A stretch of DNA of 64,000 nucleotides from positions 189,035,478 through 189,099,477 of the forward strand of contig CAKMRJ010000001.1 in NCBI GenBank assembly GCA_928212115.1. The letters are read 5' to 3'. A program made the position numbers and the translations under genes. The notes under the pieces are model-generated. The model did no database searches. It saw only the letters and a list, made by a program, of their open reading frames with translations, and was not told where the DNA came from. The stretch is from Lactuca virosa (lineage: Eukaryota > Streptophyta > Magnoliopsida > Asterales > Asteraceae). The first letter of the stretch is position 1. Every line of letters starts with the position of its first letter. Below, piece after piece: positions 56,607 to 64,000 of the stretch.

Positions 56607-57397
56607 TGTTGGGTTTTAGTATACTAAACATCCTATGGTGCACATACAACCCTAAATGCTTTGGATCTATGTTTTCTCTATTATACATGCAATATTGTTT
56701 CCAAAGCATTAAGCCTACAACTAGCATGCAATTGACATAAACAACATAGAAATGTTGTAGAATTACTTCTTTATTGTAGCTTGTAATTTTGGGCTTTAAG
56801 AACTTATCACCAATAGTGTGAATGCCTCAAATGGAATCACAACACACCTTTGGACAAAGGATGACTTTTGAGAGAGTATGGTGCACACAAATTGGTTTTG
56901 GCTCTCCAAGAGCACTCTAGTCTCTCTAGCACCAATTTCACCAACCAAGGGGCTTTTTTCATATAGTGTGGCAAGATTAGGGTTACACCATGTAAACCCT
57001 AATGTGCATGACTTTCCACATTCCTTAGGCTCCATGGGTTTTAACCTCAATGGAGTATCCATGGGTCACCACATGGATTTAGCCCAACATAAAGAACTAT
57101 GGATCATAAACCCACTTTATAAGAATGAATGATTTACACAATCAATCCCCATATATTTAATTAGTCCCTTTTGATCACAAAATAAACTCCAAATTAATTC
57201 TTGATCAATACTAATTAAATAATATGATTTCATATTAATATATTAGAACTTATAATTTATTAATAAATCACAAATAACCTCATCTCAAAAGTCCATCCTA
57301 TCAAGTTGTCCTGGTAATATGCAACCCAAATGGACCATGCTACTCTCGGTTCAAGTACATACCAATTATAGTTATGGACTTAGATACTAATCCAACA
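56607..57397 (-). repeat. E8 5' LTR, 791 bp
   Basis: Aligns end to end with the 3' LTR and is followed by the ATGGT duplication. Confidence 0.93.
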
Positions 57398-57402
57398 ATG
57401 GT

Positions 57403-58789
57403 GTCCTAACTGCTTGATGTTTTGGCAGCTTTATTATACAGTCAATTGTTATTTGTTCCCACTTCCATTTTGGAATCGACGGTTTTTGTAGTTGACCAGA
57501 CGGCTTTTGGTAGTCTGCCTTGACCTTGGCGCAGGTCAAACATTTTTCGACATAGGTGGCAATTTCTGCCTTCATATTGGGCCACCAATAAATCTTTTTG
57601 AGATCGAGATACATCTTGTCTGATCCTGGATGTATTGAGTATATTGATTTATGATCTTCATTTAGAACTAAAATCCCAACTACACGAAACTTTGGGGTCC
57701 AAATTCGGTTTATGAAATATCGTGTTCCATCTTCCTTGAGGTCAAACTGTTTGTGCATACCTCGAAGGTTTTCTTCTACGATATTCTCAGGTTTGAGTGC
57801 TTGTACCCGAGTATCATGAATTTGGGTGGTGAAGTTCGAGTGGATGGTTAGGGCTACAGCCTATACACGAAGAGGCTTTCGCATTCGTAATCATTTAGCA
57901 GTTTGACCCATCTTCGTTGTCTCAGATTGAGATCTTTCTGATCAAAGATGTGTTAAAGGCTTTTGTGGTTGGTGAAAATGACACATTTTGTTCCGTACAA
58001 GTAATGCCTCCAAATCTTCAAAACAAACATTATCACTCCCAACTCTAGGTCATGGGTAGTGTAGTTTGCCTCATTTGGTTTGCCTCATTTGGCTTCAGCT
58101 GTCGGGATGCATACGAAATTACTTTATTTCTTTGCATTAGTATGCATCCTAAACCTTGGTGTGAAGCATCACAGTATACTACAAAGTCTTCTATTCCCTT
58201 AGGAAGAGACAAAATCGGTGCACTGCACAACCATTGCTTCAATTTCCGGAAGGTAGACTCTTGATTCTCTCCCGAATCAAACTTTTTGTCTTTCTAGGTT
58301 AGTGCGGTGAGAGGCTTGACTATTTGGGAAAAGTTCTTGATGAATCTTCAATAGTAGCCTGCAATCCCTAAGAATTGTCGTACTTCGATTGGTGTTGTTG
58401 GTGTTTTCCAATTCTTAACCGCTTCAATCTTTACGGGATCGACATGAATCCATTTATTGCCGACCACATGATCGAGGAAATGCACTTCATTAATCTAGAA
58501 CTGAAATTTAGAAAACTTTGAATAAAGTTTATCTTTTCTTAATATCTCCATAATTAAACGCTAGTGTTGTCCATGTTCTTCCTTGGTTCATGAGTATATA
58601 AATATGTCGTCAATGAACATAATCATGAATTTATCTAAGTAGGTTTACACACCTAATTTATAAGGTCGATGAATACGGTAGGTGCTTTGGTCAGTCCAAA
58701 TGGAATAACTAGAAACTCGTAATAACCGTATCTAGTTCAGAATGTCGTATTTGGAATATATGCTTCTTGAACTTTGAGTTAATGGTAAC
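57403..58789 (-). pseudogene. E7 integrase N-terminus, RNase H and RT C-terminal part
   Basis: From right to left: RT end region (about 58300-58780, with VIPFGLTKAP-like and MFIDDIF-like wording on the minus strand, broken by stops), RNase H (PILSLPKGIEDFVVYCDASH near 58180, then SYASRQLKPNEA), a damaged RNase H end (about 57880-58030), the integrase zinc finger (HKSIYSIHPGSDKMY and CLTCAKVKADYQKP, about 57540-57660) and the start of the core (KWEQITIDCIIKLPKHQ) up to the E8 junction. A local AAATGAGGCAAAC repeat near 58065-58090 disturbs the frame. The Asp of the DAS motif in RNase H is kept. Confidence 0.83.
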
Positions 58790-59262
58790 CAAGGTTGTAG
58801 AACTCGTTACTCGGTACCTATTCGGCCGACTACCGAGTAGCGAGTACTCGGGAGTACTCGGGGAGTACGCGGATTCGGTAATTCATGTAGAAATATTTTT
58901 AGGGAAATTATATATGTCAAAATCATAAGTTAAAATCATAAGTTGATTGAAATATATAACAAAATTAGATACATGTGAATACACAAAAACTAAAAAATAC
59001 ATAATGGTCTCACTTCGTGAATAAATACTAAAAATTTAAGATATATATACATAGTAATAATCACATGTGTGTTTGTTAAATAATAAATCATTAAGTATGT
59101 TATACATGTTAATCATCGAGTTGACGGAGTTTTACAATACTGCTCAGTTCAGTAATTGGCTGATCGAGGAGTACTCAGGATTCTATAGCTCGCCTCGGTA
59201 AGGGGCTGAGTAGCGAGTACTCGGAGGAGTAATCGTCCAACTCGGCGAGTTTTACAACACTG
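58790..59262. mobile_element. hAT-type MITE, 473 bp, inside E7 RT
   Basis: The ends CAAGGTTGTAGAACTC and, reverse-complemented, CAGTGTTGTAAAACTC match at 13 of 16 positions and resemble hAT terminal repeats. The 8-bp duplication ATGGTAAC flanks it (58782-58789, 59263-59270), as for hAT transposases. Subterminal zones are rich in GAGTACTCGG words in both orientations, while the centre is AT-rich. There is no transposase. It interrupts the RT codons for the YHQ block of E7. Confidence 0.88.
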
Positions 59263-59270
59263 ATGGTAAC

Positions 59271-60075
59271 TGGATCTTAGATCGATCTTTGAGTAGTAGC
59301 AGGATCCTTGTAGTTGGTCGAATAGGTCATCGATCCTTAAGAGTAGATACCGGTTTTTTATGGTTAGTTTGTTCAACTCTCGATAGTCAATGCACATCCT
59401 GAAGGATCCATCCTTCTTTTTGATAAATAACACTGGGGCTCCCCATGGAGAGAAGCTTGGCCGAATAAAACCTTTTTTGAAAAATTCTTGAAGTTGACTT
59501 GATAGTTCTTGCATATCTGATGTAGCCAAGCGATAAGGAGACCATGTCACTGGTTTTGCACCCAGAATTAGGTCGATTCGAAATTCGACCTGTCTGACTA
59601 GACGGATTCTAGGTCGATCTTCTAGAAAATACGTTCGAGTAGTCGCATACTTGTGGTTTTTCTTTAATTTCTTTATCCTTGTCTTGCATATCAACCACGT
59701 GGACCAAGAAATCATAACATCTCTTATATAAATACTTCCTTGCCTTCATGCAAGTGATGAATCTTAGTTTCTCCCTGCCTTGTCTTCGTAAATTATGAGG
59801 GCTTCATCGTTTGGTAAGGTTAATCGTATAACCTTTTTGTAACATAGAATCTCTGCTCGATGGATTGATAATTATTCCATTCTGATGATCACATCGAAAC
59901 TTCCAATGGTCATGAGCATTAAGTCAACATGGAAAACATGATTATTTAGGGTAAGAAGGCAATTGGTGAGTATTTGTAAGGTACTCTATTTGACCATTTT
60001 CTACTTCTACCATGTAAGCTTCATATAATACAGAAGCATAAATATGGTTGATAGGAAACATACCAGTAACCACGG
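59271..60075 (-). pseudogene. E7 RT N-terminal part and protease remnant
   Basis: The minus strand shows RT start (RQVEFRIDLILGAKPVTWSP, about 59580; GFIRPSFSPWGAPVLFIKKK, about 59440; FRMCIDYRELNKLTIKNRYL, about 59370; RIDDLFDQLQG). Upstream, in place of the protease, only edges remain (VVTGMF near 60055, YMVEVENGQIE near 60005 and scattered frames to 59720). The DSG active-site segment that should lie between them is not found, so the catalytic core appears deleted. Confidence 0.82.
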
Positions 60076-61119
60076 TTTGTTCCTGGCGTGCATCTCCCGC
60101 ACATATCACGAATGCGCTTCCTTTACCACCCTGATTCTTCAGCTTAGTGCATTCTTTCTTGAAATGCCCTGGTTAATTGCATTCAAAACAAGCTCGACTT
60201 CCTCCTGCAGTAGTAGTTGGGCTTGTGGTGTTCGGGGCTTTTCTTCAAAACTTAGCAGTATGACCCCTTATGTTGCAGTTGCTACATGTCATACAATTTC
60301 CAACATTATGATAGTTGCACCTGGTGCAGCGAGGTAGTGTTCCAGAGTAAGGTTTTGCTGGAGTGGGAGTCTTTATGACTGCAGTGTACACTGTTACAAG
60401 TTCTGGATTTGGCTTGCGGTGTTTGAAATTCCCTTTTGGTTTTCCATGAAACTTCCTTTTTGTATTCTCAACTTGTTTCTTTCCTTTTTATGGGTCCATG
60501 GTACCTCGACGGATACATTGCTCAGTCAACTGATAGGCCAGTTGCTTGGCATTATCAAAAGTGGAGGGTCAGGATGCAGTAACTAGACCTTAGACCGGTG
60601 ATGCTAGTCCCTAAATGTATCTCTCCGTCTTCTTGTCTTTCGGGGTAACCATTCCAAGGAAAGGTTAGCATGGTCATTGAATCAAGAGGTGTAGGCAGCT
60701 ACCTCAGATCATTGCATGGTCAGATTCCAAAGTTCTTGTTCTACAGTATGGACTTCCTATGGAATAGGTTTTAGTGATTCCAATGGAATTGGTGTGGTTA
60801 TTCCACCAAGTTAAAGCGGAGTCCATTAATGTGCAGGTAGCGTACTTAACCCAACATTCATCAGGGCAAGAACTGATGTGAAAAACAACCTTTGTCTTTT
60901 CTATCTAGTGAGATAGACCGAGCTCCTCCAGTGTCGTAAAAGGATCGAGGTTTGCATCCCATGAATTCCTTGTAAGAGCAGTGTATGGGGTTGTTTTGGT
61001 TAGTTATTGGAGAGCCTCTTCCACTAGTCCCAGTGTTCCCCTTTTCGGGCAGCCACGTATATTGCCAAGGCTGTAGCAATTCCTTGTGCAAGAATGTTTT
61101 GCAACATAGTGGGATCCAT
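60076..61119 (-). pseudogene. E7 gag with three broken zinc knuckles
   Basis: An ATG at 61119 begins MDPTMLQNILAQGIATALAI. The Gag start block YKEFMGCKPRSFYDTGGA lies near 60930-60990. Near 60160-60345 three Cys/His knuckles can be read: CTRCNYHNVGNC, CSNCNIRGHTAKF with a stop at the last Cys, and CFECN-stop-PGHFKKEC. Many other stops and frame changes occur between. Domain order equals that of E1 and E2. Confidence 0.82.
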
Positions 61120-62560
61120 TTGGAATGTTGAGTTTACATTTGTTGCTTCTGGAGCTCCTCCATGTTTTGGAGTTTCTACTAATGTTTGAGTTACTTTTGG
61201 AGTACTTCTTCTATTGCCTCGGGGAGTTGGTGGTGGACAGACTTGTGGACTTTTTCATGGAGGCATTGCCCTAATGCATTTTAGATGGAGATCTTAAGTT
61301 TTTTTTTCACTATGTAGTTATAACAGGTATGCATGTACTTTGTAATTATTCAAATTTTTTTCCCAGAAATCATACATATTTTTAAGACATAAAATGAAAG
61401 TTTTACCTGATATAGAGTTCTGCAAGTAATACATAATAAGTGCAAACATTTAACAAAATACTACAATACTTTCATTAGAACTGCTTGTTTTGGTTACAAA
61501 AGTATCAACCATTTAAAGTTAGAAATGGAAAAGCTTCACAAAAGATCAATACAAATCAAGCAGTGATAAACACTTGCAAAATAAAAGCTATTCCCCAGAA
61601 GTTATAACCTTACCCTAGGGCACAAGCCGCCCTCGATAAACCATCTATCTTGCGAAGCGTACCATTATATAAAGGACAAACTCCTTAAACTTATCCAGGA
61701 TGTAGCGTCGCTCTTGTACGGAGACAACCGCCTAATGTCTAGCTACAGCAACCTCGCACTCTAGGATATGTATCATGTAGTATTCTGATCTATAGCGAGC
61801 ACTCATAGCATTCGCTTAAGTGCGGTCAGCACCAAAGTTATGGTGTACTATCTGGATAGCATCGGTATCCTCCTTCTTCCCTTCCTCGAACATCTAGACT
61901 CGGTTCCCGAATGAAGTAGAGCCTGAGTCTCTGACAAAACTCGACAGAGAACCGACTCTATCTAGTAAATAACCAGTCTGAGACATGAGGCATGGTTTCG
62001 AGTCCTTCTCAGGGTCATCCCTGCCCGTGAAGATTCGCCAACCTCGAATTATGGTGGCAGGTTAGTAACCGTCTTCTTACGTAGGAGGTCTAAGAGCCAA
62101 GATGGCTCACTCGGCCTGGTCTATTTCCCTAATTGACAACAAGTGGGTCGAGAAACCTGTCCCACTGGGTCAAAGCGATAAATGGGAGGAGAAATCATCC
62201 CTGGGGTCCTCATCATCCAGGGATCCTTTCCATGAAGGAGGTATGGTTTATAGTGTGGTCTAGGTGGAGATATTTGTGGAGTAGGAGCGGTAGGTTCCTC
62301 CTCAACAAGATCCTCCTCATCATCGACATGATCATCTTCATTAATCTCTTGGGCATCCTGAAATATTTCCTCATCGTCAGACTCTTCATCCTCCTCTTCA
62401 TCCTCAGATGGGTCCTCCTCATCTAAGTGATAAGCTGGAGCGTCTTGGGGAACGTATAGATCCCCAGCTAGATGTAGTGGAACCTCCTGCAGATCGTCAG
62501 GGTATGCAATTTGCATCCATGCTGGATGGAGGTCTGGTAAATCTGTCATCTACATGAAAG
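61120..62560 (-). other. E7 upstream region with an acidic reading frame
   Basis: This 1.4 kb has no enzyme motif. A minus-strand frame of 142 codons at 62121-62549 (MTDLPDLHPAWMQIAYPDDL) contains a Glu/Asp tract (DEEDPSEDEEEDEESDDEE) and then Pro-rich sequence. Acidic, proline-rich stretches of this sort occur at the Gag N-terminus or pre-gag region of related gypsy elements, so I assign it to E7 with caution. The part at 61600-62050 reads as a heavily decayed coiled-coil-like frame. Confidence 0.45.
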
Positions 62561-62769
62561 GGTTTTGAAGTGTGTTAATAAGTTTTTAAATTTATAAGTA
62601 TAATTGTTTTTAAGTTTGACATAAAGGCTCTAGGGTACTAGGTAGCTTCACCAAATCTTGAGAACATTCTTCAAACTACTTGATCAAGTTTGGTTATGCA
62701 TTGGCCCAACCATAAATAACATAGGCGCTCCTTCCAGGTTTATTTCTAGTATGGCTTATGTACGATACT

Positions 62770-64000
62770 AACCTTAGTTGAGGTGTCTGACCTAAAGGGT
62801 CCATTGCTACAGATTTTAACAATTTCATAGCACAGGCTGATCTCCAAGAACTCAAAATGAGTGGGAAACGATTTACATATATGTGTGACGACGGGATTAA
62901 GCTAAGAAAATTGGATCGATATTTGGTTTGTGCGAAGTTCATTGCCCAACAACCCCTTACCATGATAATTGCATTGCCACGGGAACACTCTGATCATACT
63001 CCTCTGATCCTGAAGCCAGAAAATCAAGACTTTGGCCCTCCCCCTTTTCGATTCTTTAATTATTGGATACACAGGGACGATTTTGATGTGACTTTCACAG
63101 ATGCTTGGAACTCCTTCATGGGTTTTGGCACACCTGATATGATCCTAAAATCAAAACTTCGCCATGTCAGAAAGGTCATCAACAAATGGAGGAACATAAA
63201 TTCGATGAAAGAATCAAACTTGCTTGCTCAGTTAAGAAAAAGAGTGGAGGACCTCGAAGAAATGGCTGAAACGAGAATCTTAACAGAGGCGGAACGATCT
63301 GAAAGGAGGGATTGCAAAAGCAAAACTTGTGAATTACAGAACTTTGCTAAAATAGATATCCAACAAAAAGCAAAAATCAGATGGTTAACGGACGGAGATG
63401 AGAATACACATTTCTTTCACAACATGATCAAACGCAAGAACCGTAAAAACAAACTATACTGATTACTCATCAATGGGGAATGGAGTACAGAACCATCAGA
63501 TATCAAACAGGAAGCCTTCCAATTTTTTGCCAATAAATTCCGCGAAAACTGGAAAGAGAGACCAAACTGATCGGTGAAGATTTTAAAACTTTATCTTCAG
63601 ATCAATGTGAATTCCTTGACTCACCAATCTCACTAGAGGAAATTAAACAAGCAATATGGAGTTGTGGCGGGGACAAATCACCAGGCCCAGACGGTTATAC
63701 ATTCAAGGTGCTGAAGAATAAGTGGGACCTAATAAAACATGATATCGTCTGATTTGTTGCACATTTTGAATCTTATGGCTGATTTCCTTTGGGGTGCAAC
63801 TTGTCATTTATTACGCTCATTCCTAAAGTTAAAGACCCATTGAATCTTGGTGACTACAGGTCTATTAGTCTAATAGGCTGTATGTACAAAATTGTGGCTA
63901 AAATTCTTGCATCAAGGCTCAAACGGGTGGTAGGAACTGTGGTTGACGAAGTCCAATCTGCATATATTGAAGGAAGAAATATATTGGAGGGTCCCCTAGT
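62770..64000 (+). mobile_element. L1-type LINE, 5'-truncated, runs off the window
   Basis: The plus strand encodes the endonuclease C-terminus (DFNNFIAQADLQELKMSGKR; IALPREHSDHTPLIL with the SDH catalytic motif), a linker (FRFFNYWIHRDDF; KAKIRWLTDGDENTHFFHNM near 63380-63430) and the start of RT (WSCGGDKSPGPDGYTFKVLK; LGDYRSISLIGCMYKIVAKI; VQSAYIEGRNILEG at the edge). The frame from 62857 is open to 63462. A TGA at 63460, a one-base shift near 63570, and stops near 63750 and 63781 break it. The endonuclease N-terminus is missing, the usual result of incomplete target-primed reverse transcription. The 3' end is outside the window. Confidence 0.9.

Larger units (their letters stand above)
49715..57397 (-). 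mobile_element. E8: gag-only Ty1/copia-type element (TR-GAG/LARD-like)
   Basis: Two LTRs of exactly 791 bp (56607-57397 and 49715-50505) share TGTTGGGTTTTAGTATACTA...ACTAATCCAACA ends. The perfect duplication ATGGT flanks the element (49710-49714, 57398-57402). PBS and polypurine tract are in place. Over 6.1 kb of internal sequence it encodes only a short Gag; no protease, integrase or RT is seen. It sits inside the E7 integrase. The LTRs differ by only a few percent by eye. It would need proteins from an autonomous copia partner. Confidence 0.93.
45546..62560 (-). mobile_element. E7: Ty3/gypsy chromovirus-like element with two nested insertions
   Basis: On the minus strand: pre-gag region (to about 62560), gag, protease remnant, RT (split by a hAT MITE), RNase H, integrase (split by E8), chromodomain-like tail, polypurine tract and 3' LTR (48644-45546). 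The 5' LTR is not found; the element seems to end where the LINE begins. AACCC (45541-45545) would be the left duplication copy. Three Cys/His knuckles and the tail (NSRRGPKFT) resemble E1 and Tekay/Del-like chromoviruses. Confidence 0.85.

Noticed and set aside
62121..62549. Acidic 142-codon frame as a host gene
   Set aside because: It sits upstream of E7 gag on the same strand with no promoter, intron or known host domain; an element origin is more likely.
1..64000. tRNA or rRNA genes
   Set aside because: The only tRNA-like sequences are short primer-binding sites; no cloverleaf or rRNA core was noticed by reading, though a scan was not possible.

Overview
The window is repeat-rich plant nuclear DNA built almost entirely from nested retrotransposons. 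No host protein gene, rRNA, tRNA or CRISPR array was found. Primer-binding sites complementary to initiator tRNA-Met, Ty3/gypsy elements with chromodomain-like tails, Sirevirus-like copia pol signatures, and CACTA and hAT remnants indicate a flowering plant. The style of the LTRs and of the copia extra ORF recalls Asteraceae (lettuce/chrysanthemum relatives); that placement is inference from memory, not from a search.

Layout, left to right. E1 (1-7195, minus) is a decayed gypsy element whose 5' LTR (4023-7195) sits inside the 3' LTR of E2. E2 (7196-15989, minus) is the best preserved gypsy element: gag-protease is open for 640 codons, and pol has two stops and two frameshifts. E3 (15990-20045, plus) is a 3'-truncated gypsy element with LTR, PBS, leader, gag and protease. 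A 1,162-bp CACTA-type non-autonomous element (20425-21586) with a nested fold-back follows. Next come an unassigned stretch, a 1,710-bp solo LTR (22584-24293, plus) and a gag-like scrap.

E6 (24845-45545, minus) is a gypsy element whose 3' LTR is split by copia element E5 (25040-39937, minus; 313-bp LTRs; target-site duplication AATAT). E5 carries gag, protease, integrase, RT/RNase H and, downstream of pol, a very long third ORF. That ORF is itself interrupted by a 2,561-bp gypsy solo LTR (26823-29383; TSD AGATG). E6 gag is cut by E7 (45546 to about 62560, minus). E7 integrase is cut by E8, a gag-only copia element (49715-57397; two 791-bp LTRs; TSD ATGGT), and E7 RT is cut by a 473-bp hAT-type MITE (58790-59262; 8-bp TSD). 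The right edge holds a 5'-truncated L1-type LINE (from about 62770, plus) that runs out of the window.

Most coding regions are broken, so gene cooperation is historical: each autonomous element once supplied Gag, protease, RT/RNase H and integrase for its own copying, and E8 would have depended on another element's pol. The most interesting signals are the copia third ORF, the family-specific CpG-containing palindrome clusters around the promoters of several unrelated-looking LTRs, a TATAGATCTATA block shared by three diverged LTRs, a possible leader intron in E3, and the clear nesting order given by matching target-site duplications.
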